Translations under genes and position numbers: made by a program
The notes under the pieces: model-generated
The model's input: only the letters and a program-made list of their open reading frames with translations
Database searches by the model: none
What the model was told of the DNA's origin: nothing
Part shown: piece by piece, positions 1 through 9,785 of the stretch
How positions within the stretch are numbered: position 1 is the stretch's first letter
Layout of the letters: every line of letters begins with the position of its first letter
Origin: an uncultured bacterium
Lineage (GTDB): Bacteria; Cyanobacteriota; Vampirovibrionia; Gastranaerophilales; Gastranaerophilaceae
DNA length: 64,000 nucleotides
Assembly (NCBI GenBank): GCA_949282215.1
Contig: CASDPF010000008.1
Coordinates: 62,001 to 126,000, forward strand
Reading direction: 5' to 3'

Positions 1-1
1 C

Positions 2-157
2 AGAATGCATATGTTCGAAGATAGAATTTTGGAAGATTTTTCAAATGTTGATATACTGCATAAGGCAGGTATAAACGAATTTATTTTTGATTTTTCAGCA
101 CTGAATGCAAAATATGTTCCGGTTTTGTTAAATAAATTTTTTACGTCAATAAACTAA
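2..157 (+). CDS. C-terminal end of an unidentified protein (truncated by window edge)
   Basis: An open frame enters from the left edge and stops at 155-157, giving about 51 residues that end FVFDFS-like: the tail reads GINEFIFDFSALNAKYV and then a short hydrophobic end. The codon usage is ordinary for the window. The 'GI-x-E-F-x-x-D' tail is reminiscent of the end of U32-family peptidases, but this is too little sequence to assign. It converges on the small regulator that ends at 164 with only six bases between them. Confidence 0.5.
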   Translation, partial: RMHMFEDRILEDFSNVDILHKAGINEFIFDFSALNAKYVPVLLNKFFTSIN

Positions 158-163
158 AAATAT

Positions 164-403
164 CTAAAACTTGAAATCAAAACCTTCTAATAACTCGCTT
201 GGGGTTATATTTAGAGCATTAGCAATTTTTACAAGCGTTGAAAATTTCAAATCCACAAGACCATTTTCAATTCTGCTTTGCGTTGCAGAAGTAAGCAAAA
301 GGCTTTTAAATGCAAATTCATTAAGAGACATTTTTTTTTGCATACGAAGCTTTTTGATGTGTTGCCCGAATAATTGTAACAATTTTTCATTCTGCTGTTG
401 CAT
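164..403 (-). CDS. Small XRE-family HTH regulator, cassette 1
   Basis: A 79-residue protein consisting almost entirely of a Cro/C1-type helix-turn-helix (about residues 14-72; hallmark stretches IKKLRMQKKMSLNEF and SRIENGLVDLKFSTLVKIANALNITPSELL). There is no effector domain. It is divergent from the prepilin at 467, and its start codon lies inside one arm of a 15-bp inverted repeat, so autorepression together with control of the prepilin is the simplest reading. A TATAAT on the minus strand (411-416) lies seven bases before the ATG and there is no Shine-Dalgarno sequence, which suggests a leaderless mRNA. Family assignment is firm; the target is inferred from context. Confidence 0.85.
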   Translation of the reverse strand: MQQQNEKLLQLFGQHIKKLRMQKKMSLNEFAFKSLLLTSATQSRIENGLVDLKFSTLVKIANALNITPSELLEGFDFKF

Positions 404-452
404 ACATGTAATTATAGTGGCATAATTCTTTTATCTATTACACGTATGTAAC
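397..452. promoter_or_regulatory. Operator-like inverted repeat and prepilin promoter, cassette 1
   Basis: GTTGCATACATGTAA (397-411) and TTACACGTATGTAAC (438-452) are reverse complements at 13 of 15 positions. Between and overlapping them lies a promoter for the prepilin: TTGCAT (398-403), a 17-bp spacer, and CATAAT (421-426). The left arm covers the regulator's start codon; the right arm ends just before the prepilin RBS (AGGAGG, 456-461). A dimeric repressor bound to both arms would silence both genes. Confidence 0.6.
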
Positions 453-466
453 ACTAGGAGGATAAT

Positions 467-1174
467 ATGAAAAAAGCATTTACATTAGCAGAGGTATTGA
501 TAACATTAGGTATAATTGGAATAGTTGCAGCGATGACAATGCCAACATTAATTGAAAAACATAGAAAACATGAATATGCTATAAGGGCTAAAGAGGCTTA
601 TTCTATTATGTCTCAGGCAATAAAGTTGTCAGAGGTAGAAAATGGTGATGTAAAGTACTGGGAGACAAATTTAAGTGGTTCTCATAGTTTTAAAAACACG
701 GATATGTTTTACAAAAAATATATATTACCATATTTAAAGGGCTACAAATATTGTGCTTCTGGCAAGTCAGAGGATACAAAAAAGAAATGTGGGCTTGCAC
801 CACTTACAGCATCGCATACTTATTTTTTGAATAATGGAGTTGCGATAGCTTTACAACCAATGATCGGTAGTTCTGATACGATTTTTAATTTAAGTATGGA
901 TGTAAATGGACCGTTGGGACCAAATAAATTGGGTAATGACCACTTTCAATTTTATCTATACAAAAAGTATGGAAAACTTGCCCAAATACGTGAAACTTCA
1001 GGTTTTACGGGAAATGAAATATTGCAAGGAAAAGAAGTCGTGATAGATGGTACATTACATTATGTTTCCTGTAAAAAATCTAAATCAGATGACGATGATT
1101 ACTATTATCGTCATGGTTGTACCGCTCTATTAATTATGGATGGTTGGGAATTAAAAGATGATTATCCGTGGTAA
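467..1174 (+). CDS. Type IV prepilin-like protein (minor pilin), cassette 1
   Basis: 235 residues. The leader is MKKA followed by FTLAEV, so the predicted prepilin-peptidase cut is between Ala4 and Phe5, with Glu at +5. A hydrophobic helix follows (about residues 5-26). The globular part ends with two motifs seen again in the other prepilins of this window: DVNGPLGPNKLGNDHF (an Asp/Asn-rich loop that could bind calcium) and LIMDGWELKDDYPW at the C terminus. Cysteines in the C-terminal half could form disulfides. An AGGAGG RBS sits 6 bases before the ATG. Probable export and assembly into a type IV pilus or pseudopilus; whether it is a minor pilin or a secretion pseudopilin cannot be told. The acidic run KSDDDDYYY near the C terminus is peculiar to this copy. 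Confidence 0.85.
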   Translation: MKKAFTLAEVLITLGIIGIVAAMTMPTLIEKHRKHEYAIRAKEAYSIMSQAIKLSEVENGDVKYWETNLSGSHSFKNTDMFYKKYILPYLKGYKYCASGKSEDTKKKCGLAPLTASHTYFLNNGVAIALQPMIGSSDTIFNLSMDVNGPLGPNKLGNDHFQFYLYKKYGKLAQIRETSGFTGNEILQGKEVVIDGTLHYVSCKKSKSDDDDYYYRHGCTALLIMDGWELKDDYPW

Positions 1175-1267
1175 AATATTATTTTTTTCTTAAGTTTCTT
1201 TAAAAATCCCTATGTCCATGCTAGAATTTAGGCATATAGTACCAACTTTGGAGAGGAAATTTTTATA

Positions 1268-3904
1268 ATGCTTGATTTTTTATTGAAAATACTAGGCGAT
1301 CCTAATGAAAAAAAAATAAAAAATATGATGGGGATTGTCGATCATATAAACGCTTTGGAACCTCAGTTCGCGGCAATGAGCGATGATGAGTTGCGTGCAA
1401 AGACGGATGAATTTAAAGAAATTCTTGCAAAACGACCGACATCAAACGATTTTAAGACCGATAGAAAGTTAGAAAAAGAAGCATTGGATAAGCTTTTGCC
1501 TGAAGCATTTGCTACAGTGAGAGAAGCAGGCAAAAGAGTTTTAAATATGCGACACTTTGATGTACAGTTAATTGGCGGATACTTCTTGCATAACGGTCAT
1601 ATTGCTGAAATGAGAACCGGTGAAGGTAAAACTCTTGTAGCGACTCTTCCTGCATACTTGAATGCCCTTACAGGTAAAGGTGTTCACGTAATCACAGTTA
1701 ACGACTATCTTGCTAAACGTGACAGTGAATGGATGGGTAAAATATACAAATTTCTTGGACTTTCAGTTGGTGTGATTCTTTCAGGCGGTCGAACAATGGA
1801 AGATTTTGCGGCGAAAAAAGCTGCTTATGATTGTGATATCACTTATGGCACAAACAATGAGTTCGGGTTTGATTATCTGCGTGATAATATGGCACAAAGT
1901 GCTGATGCTCTTGTTCAAAGACCTTATAATTATGCAATTATAGATGAAGTTGACAGTATCTTAATTGATGAAGCAAGAACTCCTTTAATCATTAGCGGTC
2001 GCCTTGATAAGTCTGCGGAATTATATAAATTAATGGCTCAAATAGCACCAAAAATGATTAAAGATAAAGATTATGAAGTTGATGAGAAAAATAAAAATGT
2101 TATTTTGACCGAAGATGGTATTGACCATGCTCAAGAGATATTGCAAATAAAAGATTTGTTTGATATTAATACTCAATACGCTCATCATTTGTTACAAGCC
2201 TTGAAAGCTAAGGAGTTATTCATCAGGGATACAGATTATGTTGTGAGAAACGGCGAAATTATGATTGTCGATGAGTTTACGGGAAGATTGATGGAAGGTC
2301 GCCGTTGGTCTGATGGTCTTCACCAAGCTATTGAAGCAAAAGAAGGAGTTCAAATTCAGGATGAAACTCAAACTCTTGCAAGTATTACGTTCCAAAATTT
2401 ATTCAGATTGTATCCGAAACTGTCTGGTATGACAGGTACTGCAATGACAGAAGAAGCTGAATTCGGGAAAATTTATAATTTGGAAGTAACAACAATTCCA
2501 ACCAATAAGCCTGATATTAGAAAGAATTATCCTGACGTAATCTATAAAACGGAAAAAGCTAAATTTAATGCTGTGGTAGAGGATATTATTGCCCAGCATA
2601 AAATTGGCAGACCTGTTTTGGTCGGTACAATCAGTATTGAAAAGTCTGAATATGTATCACATTTACTCAGCCAACGAGGGATTAAACATAATGTATTAAA
2701 TGCAAAACATCACGAAAAAGAAGCTTATATTATCGCTCAGGCAGGAAGAGTTGGGGCTGTTACAATCGCAACGAATATGGCAGGTCGTGGTACTGATATC
2801 CTTTTAGGCGGTAATGCTGAGTATATGGCAAAAGAGGAATTGGAAAGGCTTGGTATAACTCCTGAAAATACTCCTGATTACGAAGAAAAGAAAAATGAAG
2901 CAATGGCTGCTGCAAAAAAAGTTACTGAAGCTGAGCATGCAAAAGTTGTATCAGCAGGCGGTTTGCACGTAATCGGTACGGAAAGACATGAATCCCGCCG
3001 TATTGATAACCAGTTAAGAGGGCGTGCTGCTCGTCAGGGTGATCCCGGGTCTACCAGATTTTTCTTATCTTTGGAAGATAATTTGATGAGAATTTTTGGC
3101 GGTGACAAGATTACAAGTCTTATGAATGCTCTTAACGTTGAAGAAGATATTGCAATTGAACATCCGCTTATCACAAGACAAATTCAATCTGCTCAGAAAA
3201 AAGTTGAAACCTACCACTTTGATATAAGAAAAAGTGTGCTTGAGTATGATGATGTAATGAATATTCAGCGTGAAAAGTTCTATGCTCAGCGTCGTAAGGT
3301 TCTTTTTGGACGTAACTTAAGCGAAGATATCTATTATATGATTGAAAAAGAAATCGATAGAATGCTTAGAGCATATATTTCACCTGAGCAAAATCCTGAA
3401 GAATATATTTTTGAAGATTTACAAACTATGATAAGAGAATTGCATTCAATAATCCCTCAATTATCAGGTGTTTCAGTTTCAGATGTTCAAGGTTTAAGAT
3501 TTGATGTAATATTTGATAAGATTAAAACTCTTGCAATTCAAGCTTATAGAACTCATGAAGAAGAAGTTATAAATTTCTATAACGATGTTGTGGAAAAATA
3601 TGATTCCAATTTTGTGCCTCAAACTCCTTTTAGTGACGATAATGTAATAAGAAATCTTGAAAAAGACATATTGCTAAGAGTTGTAGATAATAAGTGGATT
3701 GATCATTTGCATAATATTGATATGCTTCGTGAAGGTATCGGTCTTAGAGCTTACGGTCAAAAAGATCCTTTGATTGAGTATAAAAGAGAAGCTTACGACT
3801 TGTTTAATAAAATGATGTTTGAAATCCAAGGTGATACCGTAAAACACCTGTTCAGAACAAAATTTGGTATTCAGGTTGTAGGCCCTGATGAGGGTTTGGT
3901 ATAA
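1268..3904 (+). CDS. secA: Preprotein translocase ATPase SecA
   Basis: 878 residues. This is the motor ATPase that pushes unfolded preproteins through SecYEG. Visible features: Walker A TGEGKT (about residue 115), Walker B region [16 protein letters not shown] (about 226-241), helicase motif [14 protein letters not shown], and [20 protein letters not shown]. The protein ends soon after the helical scaffold and wing (…[13 protein letters not shown]), so the cysteine-rich SEC-C tail present in many SecA proteins is missing. RBS GGAGAGGAAA precedes the ATG. It is transcribed away from cassette 1 and ends one base before the converging regulator at 3906. Confidence 0.97.
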   Translation: MLDFLLKILGDPNEKKIKNMMGIVDHINALEPQFAAMSDDELRAKTDEFKEILAKRPTSNDFKTDRKLEKEALDKLLPEAFATVREAGKRVLNMRHFDVQLIGGYFLHNGHIAEMRTGEGKTLVATLPAYLNALTGKGVHVITVNDYLAKRDSEWMGKIYKFLGLSVGVILSGGRTMEDFAAKKAAYDCDITYGTNNEFGFDYLRDNMAQSADALVQRPYNYAIIDEVDSILIDEARTPLIISGRLDKSAELYKLMAQIAPKMIKDKDYEVDEKNKNVILTEDGIDHAQEILQIKDLFDINTQYAHHLLQALKAKELFIRDTDYVVRNGEIMIVDEFTGRLMEGRRWSDGLHQAIEAKEGVQIQDETQTLASITFQNLFRLYPKLSGMTGTAMTEEAEFGKIYNLEVTTIPTNKPDIRKNYPDVIYKTEKAKFNAVVEDIIAQHKIGRPVLVGTISIEKSEYVSHLLSQRGIKHNVLNAKHHEKEAYIIAQAGRVGAVTIATNMAGRGTDILLGGNAEYMAKEELERLGITPENTPDYEEKKNEAMAAAKKVTEAEHAKVVSAGGLHVIGTERHESRRIDNQLRGRAARQGDPGSTRFFLSLEDNLMRIFGGDKITSLMNALNVEEDIAIEHPLITRQIQSAQKKVETYHFDIRKSVLEYDDVMNIQREKFYAQRRKVLFGRNLSEDIYYMIEKEIDRMLRAYISPEQNPEEYIFEDLQTMIRELHSIIPQLSGVSVSDVQGLRFDVIFDKIKTLAIQAYRTHEEEVINFYNDVVEKYDSNFVPQTPFSDDNVIRNLEKDILLRVVDNKWIDHLHNIDMLREGIGLRAYGQKDPLIEYKREAYDLFNKMMFEIQGDTVKHLFRTKFGIQVVGPDEGLV

Positions 3905-3905
3905 T

Positions 3906-4220
3906 TTAATTTATTATAGCTTTAACAACTTTATAGACTTCGAGTATTTTATCCGGAGTCTTTTTTAACATAGAATTAATCTCTTGCAATAGAGTTTCAT
4001 TATCTTTTTGATGTCCGAAATCAAAAAGCTCTGCAGGGTCGATTTCAAGTGCATTGATAATTTTTTCTAAAGTCTCAGCCGTGCAGAAATTATTACCTGT
4101 TTCAATACAACTTAAAGTATTTTGTTCTATATCGACAAGTTCTGCTAATTTTTCTTGAGATAACCCCTTTTTCTTTCTAATTTCTTTAATTCTTCTTCCT
4201 ACACTCTTTTTTAGTTTCAT
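3906..4220 (-). CDS. XRE-family HTH regulator, cassette 2
   Basis: 104 residues: an N-terminal HTH (about 9-65; RRIKEIRKKKGLSQEKLAEL and CIETGNNFCTAETLEKIINAL) plus a C-terminal extension of about 35 residues (ETLLQEINSMLKKTPDKILEV) predicted helical, perhaps for dimerisation. It is longer than the other regulators here and, unlike most of them, has a Shine-Dalgarno sequence (AGAGG before the ATG). It is divergent from the prepilin at 4361, the layout of a local autoregulated repressor. Confidence 0.85.
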   Translation of the reverse strand: MKLKKSVGRRIKEIRKKKGLSQEKLAELVDIEQNTLSCIETGNNFCTAETLEKIINALEIDPAELFDFGHQKDNETLLQEINSMLKKTPDKILEVYKVVKAIIN

Positions 4221-4286
4221 AAATGACCTCTTTTTGATAATAAAGCTCTATCTTTAAAAATATAACTATGAATTAATGATGAAATA

Positions 4287-4315
4287 TTGAAAAATATCAT
4301 TTAAGATGATAGAAT
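4287..4315 (+). promoter_or_regulatory. Promoter with inverted repeat in its spacer, cassette 2
   Basis: TTGAAA (4287-4292), 17 bp, TAGAAT (4310-4315) form a good sigma-70-type promoter for the prepilin. A perfect 6-bp inverted repeat TATCAT-ttaag-ATGATA (4295-4311) lies almost exactly between the two hexamers, where a bound repressor would exclude RNA polymerase. The half-site context AAAAATATCAT (4290-4300) recurs as a direct copy at 4341-4351 just before the RBS. Confidence 0.6.
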
Positions 4316-4360
4316 ATAGTTAAGAACGATAATATTATGCAAAAATATCATGGAGGACGA

Positions 4361-5083
4361 ATGAAAAAGGGCTTTACATTAGCAGAAGTACTTATAACAT
4401 TAGGGATAATAGGGGTAGTTGCTGCAATGACATTGCCAGCTTTAATAAATCATTATAAAAAACGTGAAACAGTTGAAAAATTAAAAACTACTTATTCATT
4501 AATAAGTAATGCTATGGAAAGAGCAAAAGCTGATTATGGACTGGATTATAAAGATTGGCAGGGCAGTACATATAAAAAAGATGATTTTGAATTTTTGTAT
4601 TCTACTTACTTTAAACCATATTTATCTACATTTGATGCACGTAAAGGGAAAATATGTTTAAAATATAAGTGTAGAAAAGAATATACAGTATTAAATGGAG
4701 GTAGTTTTTATCAGCATGAATGGTCTGGTAGTTTCCGACTGAAAAATGGTGCTTTTATACATATTCATCCTTATCATTGTGGAATAGGTATATATTCTGA
4801 TGCTTTGTATATAGATGTGGATGGTCCTGAAAAAGGAGAGAATAAGTTAGGTATTGATGTATTTGATTATATGTTAACTATAGGCCGCGGGGATAAAACT
4901 ACTAATCTAAGAAATGGGATATTAACTACGCCTTGTGAGCAATTTACACGGGAAGAATTATTGGAAAAATGTTCAAAAACATCTAATTGGACTTATTGTA
5001 ATACATCTGGAGCATCGTCATGTTGTTCGACTTTAATTATGCATGATGGTTGGGAGATTAAGGACGATTATCCTTGGAAATAG
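4361..5083 (+). CDS. Type IV prepilin-like protein, cassette 2
   Basis: About 240 residues from the ATG at 4361, which is preceded by GGAGG (4352-4356); an upstream in-frame ATG at 4337 has no RBS and would lengthen the leader. The start reads MKKG then FTLAEVLITLGIIGVV, with cleavage predicted after Gly4. The C-terminal half has the loop DVDGPEKGENKLGIDVF and ends LIMHDGWEIKDDYPWK, so it is the closest relative here of the protein at 467. It has about eight cysteines after the helix, including CSKTSNWTYC and SSCC, suggesting several disulfides outside the cell. Confidence 0.85.
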   Translation: MKKGFTLAEVLITLGIIGVVAAMTLPALINHYKKRETVEKLKTTYSLISNAMERAKADYGLDYKDWQGSTYKKDDFEFLYSTYFKPYLSTFDARKGKICLKYKCRKEYTVLNGGSFYQHEWSGSFRLKNGAFIHIHPYHCGIGIYSDALYIDVDGPEKGENKLGIDVFDYMLTIGRGDKTTNLRNGILTTPCEQFTREELLEKCSKTSNWTYCNTSGASSCCSTLIMHDGWEIKDDYPWK

Positions 5084-5152
5084 ATTTTAACTTTTAAATT
5101 TCTATGTTTGCGGTATTATAATTCTATAGGAATTGAAGGAAAAGGAATTAAA

Positions 5153-6247
5153 ATGCTAAGAACAGGAATAGTCGGATTACCGAATGTAGGAAAATCAACT
5201 TTGTTTAACGCTCTTACAAGTGCGAAAAATGCACAGAGTGCGAATTATCCGTTTTGTACAATAGAACCGAATGTCGGGGTTGTTTCAGTCCCTGATGAAA
5301 GACTTGAAATTCTTGCCAAACTTTGCAATACAAAAGAAATCATCCCTACTGCTATAGAGTTTGTTGATATTGCAGGGTTAGTAAAAGGTGCAAGTAAAGG
5401 CGAAGGTTTAGGAAACCAATTTTTGCATAACATCAGAGAAGTTGATGCGATTATTCAGGTTGTTAGATGTTTTGATGACCCGAATACAATTCACGTTGCA
5501 GGCAGGGTAAATCCGCTTGATGATATTGAAATTATTAATACGGAACTTGCTCTTGCTGATATTGCTTCTGTTGAAAAAAGACAGGGCAGAATTGCAAAAC
5601 AAGCTAAAGGTGGAGAAAAAGATGCTGTGATAGAAGATAGAGTCTTGAAAAAACTTCTTGAACTTCTTTATCAAGGTACGTTTATTAATATAAAAGAACA
5701 TTTTGATGATGAAGAAATTCCGTTTGTAAAACAACTTAATCTTATGTCTACCAAGCCTGTAATATATGCTGCGAATGTTTCGGAAAGTGATTTGAAATCA
5801 GGTAATGCATATACAGAACAGGTTCAAAAATATGCTGATGAACATAGTGCTGAAATGGTTATAATTTCTGCAAAAATTGAAGAAGAATTATCTGAGTTAG
5901 GTGAAGAATCTTTGGAATACTTAAAAGAACTCGGTATTGACGATAGCGGAATTAATCGTATGATTAAGCATGTATATCATCTTTTGAATTTAAGAACCTT
6001 TATTACTGCTGGAGAAAAAGAAGTTCATGCTTGGACTATTCCAGCAGGTGCAAAGGCTCCTCAAGCTGCAGGGGTAATTCATACTGATTTTGAAAAAGGT
6101 TTTATCCGTGCTGAAATTACTCCTTATGAAGATTTTGTAAAATACGGCTCTTATGCAGCTTGTAAAGAAAAAGGAGTGACACGTCTTGAAGGTAAGGATT
6201 ATGTTGTACAAGACGGAGATTTAGTTCATTTTAGATTTGCGGTATAG
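5153..6247 (+). CDS. ychF: Ribosome-binding GTPase/ATPase YchF (Obg family)
   Basis: 364 residues from the ATG at 5153; the longer open frame from 5108 lacks an RBS, while AAGGAAAAGG lies before 5153. G1 is GLPNVGKST (about 8-16), G3 is DIAGLVKGASKGEGLGNQF, and the usual NKxD of GTPases is replaced by NVSE, as in YchF, which favours ATP. The C-terminal TGS-like domain ends with EGKDYVVQDGDLVHFRFAV. YchF binds ribosomes and affects translation and stress responses. It follows cassette 2 with a 70-base gap and is followed by a terminator. Confidence 0.95.
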   Translation: MLRTGIVGLPNVGKSTLFNALTSAKNAQSANYPFCTIEPNVGVVSVPDERLEILAKLCNTKEIIPTAIEFVDIAGLVKGASKGEGLGNQFLHNIREVDAIIQVVRCFDDPNTIHVAGRVNPLDDIEIINTELALADIASVEKRQGRIAKQAKGGEKDAVIEDRVLKKLLELLYQGTFINIKEHFDDEEIPFVKQLNLMSTKPVIYAANVSESDLKSGNAYTEQVQKYADEHSAEMVIISAKIEEELSELGEESLEYLKELGIDDSGINRMIKHVYHLLNLRTFITAGEKEVHAWTIPAGAKAPQAAGVIHTDFEKGFIRAEITPYEDFVKYGSYAACKEKGVTRLEGKDYVVQDGDLVHFRFAV

Positions 6248-6276
6248 AGATTATTTTGCAGATTTTATTCAATTAA

Positions 6277-6300
6277 AAAGGCGGTATTTATACCGCCTTT
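6277..6300. terminator. Bidirectional terminator between ychF and the SEC-C gene
   Basis: A 10-bp perfect stem AAAGGCGGTA / TACCGCCTTT with a four-base loop lies between two converging genes. The minus-strand transcript has TTTTTAATT after the stem, so termination should be best in that direction. Confidence 0.85.
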
Positions 6301-6325
6301 ATTGTATAATTAAATTTATTTGCTC

Positions 6326-7624
6326 TTATAAATTAGCACCGCAGCATTTTTTGAATTTTTTACCGCTTCCGCAAGGGCAAGGATCGTTACGTCCTACTTT
6401 TGATAAATCAATTCCTTGTGGAAGTTCAGGTTTATCCTCTTGTTCTTCGATAATGCCAAGAGTATTTGAAAATGCTTTTGATTTATATAGAACTGTTGTT
6501 GATGAATAAATTTTTTGTTCCAAATAGTGAGATTTGTATTTTTGAAGTAATTCATCAAGAGTGTAATCAGTTTTTAATATTCCGTTTACAAGCGGTAAGA
6601 AGTTTTCGTGTTTTTCTGCAACTTTTTTGATTAAATTTGCTGAAAATTTATCGTTGTATAAGAAGTATTGGATACATTTGTCATAATTTTCAATTTCTGA
6701 AGGTTTTTCAATTTCAAAAATTTTGTTGAATGTACCCCAGAATGGTACTGCATACATACCTAACTCTTCATCATACACGATACCTACATCGTAAGTCTCT
6801 TTATGTGAAGAAAAACCTCCGAGTGAATTTTCTAAAAAATTATCGTATGAGTTATTGAATTCTTCTACGTTGAAAAATTTATATTCTTCTGGAAGCTGAA
6901 TTTTGTCTGCGAAATCGACTTTTTCTCCACCTTCAGCAAAGTCGTTGAACAGTCCGATTAAATCATCCGCAAACTTATTCGTTGTAATAATTTCATCAGT
7001 CCCGAAGTAATCAAGGAATTTCTTATAAGTTTCTTTTATTTCTTTTTCGATTTCTTTTGCTTTTTTAGGGTTATCAATGTAGACAATTTCAGGGTTTTGA
7101 ATAATTTTTGCTATTGCAAATCTGTAGACATCATCTCTTCTTGTCGTAGATAATACGCCTGAAATCTCTAATAAGTAATGTTCTTTTTCGTATTCAAAAA
7201 TTCTTGCAACAACAAATTGTCCGGGACCCATTCCTCTGAAGGTTGTCATTTTTACAAGAGATGTTACTTCATAGGTTTTTTCATTTATGATGTTATACAA
7301 GATAAATCCGTTTTTAGCAATTTTGTGGATTTCAAATACTGAAGATAATGATTTTTTTAGAGCTTTAACAATTTTTTTAGTTGAAGCTGATAGTCCTTTT
7401 TGTCTTTCAAGATATAGGTCTAAAATGCTTTTTCTTTCTTCTCCAAGTCTTCTTTCAAAGATATAATTAAAACAAGCTGCTTGAAAACTTGTATTGTCGG
7501 ACGGTCTGCCTATAGTTTTTATGTATTCGTCAAAATCTAAATGTACAAACTCATCTGATTGTATAAATTCTGCAATTAGTTTTATAACGTCATTAATTTC
7601 TTTGATATTTTCTAATACAAGCAT
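6326..7624 (-). CDS. SEC-C motif protein of unknown function
   Basis: 432 residues. The last 25 residues are a SEC-C zinc-binding motif: [19 protein letters not shown], with the CxC(8)CC cysteine pattern. The rest has no domain I recognise and is rich in charged and aromatic residues, probably soluble. In SecA the SEC-C tail binds zinc and SecB; here SecA (1268-3904) lacks it and this stand-alone protein carries it, though free SEC-C proteins are also common in unrelated roles. A good RBS (GAGGGAGA) precedes the ATG. Confidence 0.75.
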   Translation of the reverse strand: MLVLENIKEINDVIKLIAEFIQSDEFVHLDFDEYIKTIGRPSDNTSFQAACFNYIFERRLGEERKSILDLYLERQKGLSASTKKIVKALKKSLSSVFEIHKIAKNGFILYNIINEKTYEVTSLVKMTTFRGMGPGQFVVARIFEYEKEHYLLEISGVLSTTRRDDVYRFAIAKIIQNPEIVYIDNPKKAKEIEKEIKETYKKFLDYFGTDEIITTNKFADDLIGLFNDFAEGGEKVDFADKIQLPEEYKFFNVEEFNNSYDNFLENSLGGFSSHKETYDVGIVYDEELGMYAVPFWGTFNKIFEIEKPSEIENYDKCIQYFLYNDKFSANLIKKVAEKHENFLPLVNGILKTDYTLDELLQKYKSHYLEQKIYSSTTVLYKSKAFSNTLGIIEEQEDKPELPQGIDLSKVGRNDPCPCGSGKKFKKCCGANL

Positions 7625-7735
7625 ATTTTCTCCCTCTTTTTACGTAAAGATTACTTTAAAAAAAATAAAAACTCAATACCTTACAGGATTAATATATTGT
7701 TAGCGACTCTTTATTAACATTTTTTAATAAAAATA

Positions 7736-8362
7736 ATGAAGTTAAAGCAACTTTTAGACAATTCGTGTTTTAATATAAATATGATGAAGAAGATATTGTT
7801 AGTGTTAGGAATTTTAATGTGTACAATTTGCAGTGCAAATGCATACAGCCTGCCAAGATGGACGGGTTTTCCGTTAACGGTATATTTACCTGATAATCCT
7901 GAAGCTTTGATTGTAAAAAGTGCATTTGAAAATTGGAAAGGTAATTCCAAGGGAATTGCAAGGTTTATATATAGAAAATCCAATGTTGCAAGAACTACAT
8001 CAAATATTAATATAATTTTCTTTGATAAGCTCCCTAGCGGTAAAGCTTATGAATTGTCAGAAACTTTTGCTACTCGTGCAATGTATACTGTTGGCAAGAC
8101 TAATGCTTATTATTACCATGTAGATATTAAAATTTCATTGAAAGATAAAGAAGATAAAAACTATTCAAGGCAGGAATTGTTTGCAATATCTTTGCAGGCA
8201 ATTGGCAGAGCTTTGGGTATCCCTTGTCAGGGCGGAGATGTCGGAGTTATGGTTTGCGATGAAAAATATAATGTCGATAACGTAACTAAAGAAGACTATC
8301 AGGCCTTATTCAGGGTTTACAAAAGAGTAAATAAAGACGAAATGGAGAAATATAAAAACTAA
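7736..8362 (+). CDS. Secreted matrixin-like protein lacking its zinc ligands
   Basis: 208 residues, or about 192 if the ATG ATG at 7781-7786 is used, which places the signal peptide (MMKKILLVLGILMC…NAYS) at the very N terminus. The mature part resembles matrixin-type (M10-like) metallopeptidases: TVYLPDN, AFENWKG near the start and a C-terminal stretch LFAISLQAIGRALGIPC. That stretch matches HExGHxxGxxH with every metal ligand and the catalytic Glu changed (Q154, A155, R158, C164 from the first ATG), followed by VMVCDEK where the Met-turn would be. It is therefore probably an inactive binding protein. No clear RBS precedes either start. The family link is my reading of the fold pattern and is not certain. 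Confidence 0.6.
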   Translation: MKLKQLLDNSCFNINMMKKILLVLGILMCTICSANAYSLPRWTGFPLTVYLPDNPEALIVKSAFENWKGNSKGIARFIYRKSNVARTTSNINIIFFDKLPSGKAYELSETFATRAMYTVGKTNAYYYHVDIKISLKDKEDKNYSRQELFAISLQAIGRALGIPCQGGDVGVMVCDEKYNVDNVTKEDYQALFRVYKRVNKDEMEKYKN

Positions 8363-8462
8363 ATCTCCATTTTACGGTTGATTTTTTAATTTTTGTTTGA
8401 AATTTATACGTTAATCATGTATAATAAACTGGTTAATATAGTAGAATAAGAGGTTAGAGAAT

Positions 8463-9785
8463 ATGAAATTACATATGCAAATCCTAATAGCATTGGGTCT
8501 TGGTATCAAAAGAAATTGGCATATATTTTTCGGTATTATTGCAGGTATATTGCTTGGTATATTTCTTCATGCACATTCGTTTCCTCTTATTCAGACGATA
8601 TTGACATTTATAGGTCAAGTATTTATAAGATTAATTCAAATGGTGGTAATTCCGCTCGTTGTATCTGCGATTGTAATAGGTATTACAAGTGTCGGGGATA
8701 ATAAACAGCTTGGTAAATTCGGTTCAAAAATGATTTTGTACTATGGAATAATTACTATTGCGGCAGTTGTAATCGGTTCAATACTTGCGTTGGTATTTAA
8801 GCCTGGACTTGGTGCTGCACCTTATATTGCAGAAAATTCCGCTATTGAAGTTCAAAATTCAGTAGCAACGGCAATGGCTCAACAGCAGGGAAATATTTTG
8901 AACATATTCTTAGGATTTATTCCTAGTAATCCTTTGAATGCTCTAGCAAACGGAAATATGGTTGCAATAATTGTATTTGTTGTGATTTTTGCTATTGCAT
9001 TGGCTAAAGTCGGAGAAGTAAACAGACCGATTGTATCTTTCTTTGAATCTGTATTTGCAGCTACTATGAAAATTACTGATTGGATTATGTTCCTAGCCGC
9101 TCCCGGTGTATTTGCTCTTACAGCTTCTGCTGTATCAAGCTTTGGTATTGATATATTTATGAGTATTTCAAAATATTTGGGAGTTTTAGCTGTAGGATTT
9201 TTACTCCAATTATTTGTTGTATATCCGCTATTTTTAAGATTTTTCTCAAAAGTAAATATAGGAATTTTATATTCTGCAATAGCTGAAGCTATGATGGTGG
9301 CTTTTGGTACAGCCAGTTCTTCTGCTACTTTGCCTTTGACTATTGCTTGTTGTGAAAAACGCGGTATTTCTCATAAGATTTCAAGTTTTGTATTGCCTTT
9401 AGGTGCTACATTGAATATGGATGGGACAGCATTGTTACAGACTGTAGCTGTTATATTTTTAGCTCAGGCTTATGGAGTTGCTCTGACTCCGTTTTTGGTT
9501 ATTCAAATTGCTTTGTTGGCAATTATAGCTTCTTCTACTTGTGCTGGTATTCCGGGTGCAGGTTTGATTACTATTGCATTAATTCTTAACGGTATGGGAT
9601 TAAGTCCTGAACAGTTAGTTGCCGGTTTTGCATTCTTATTCACAATCGAAAGAGTTACCGATATGATGAGAACTCTTGTGAATGTTACATCAGATGCTGT
9701 TGTTGTGGCTGCGATTGCTGATAACGAGAATGAAATTAATTACGATTTGTTGAATAATCCAAAGGCTTATGAAGACATTGCATAA
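8463..9785 (+). CDS. Dicarboxylate/amino acid:cation symporter (DAACS family)
   Basis: 440 residues with about eight hydrophobic helices plus re-entrant hairpins. The serine-rich hairpin GTASSSATLPLTIACCE and the conserved helix 7 NMDGTALLQTV motif identify the glutamate/aspartate/C4-dicarboxylate transporters (GltP, GltT, DctA), which use Na+ or H+ gradients across the inner membrane. Substrate cannot be fixed from sequence alone. RBS AGAGGTTAGAGA. Its last 17 bases overlap queF. Confidence 0.9.
   Translation: MKLHMQILIALGLGIKRNWHIFFGIIAGILLGIFLHAHSFPLIQTILTFIGQVFIRLIQMVVIPLVVSAIVIGITSVGDNKQLGKFGSKMILYYGIITIAAVVIGSILALVFKPGLGAAPYIAENSAIEVQNSVATAMAQQQGNILNIFLGFIPSNPLNALANGNMVAIIVFVVIFAIALAKVGEVNRPIVSFFESVFAATMKITDWIMFLAAPGVFALTASAVSSFGIDIFMSISKYLGVLAVGFLLQLFVVYPLFLRFFSKVNIGILYSAIAEAMMVAFGTASSSATLPLTIACCEKRGISHKISSFVLPLGATLNMDGTALLQTVAVIFLAQAYGVALTPFLVIQIALLAIIASSTCAGIPGAGLITIALILNGMGLSPEQLVAGFAFLFTIERVTDMMRTLVNVTSDAVVVAAIADNENEINYDLLNNPKAYEDIA

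Noticed and set aside
5108-5152. Longer N terminus for YchF
   Set aside because: The extra 15 codons have no RBS and precede the conserved MLRTGIVGLPNVGKS start.
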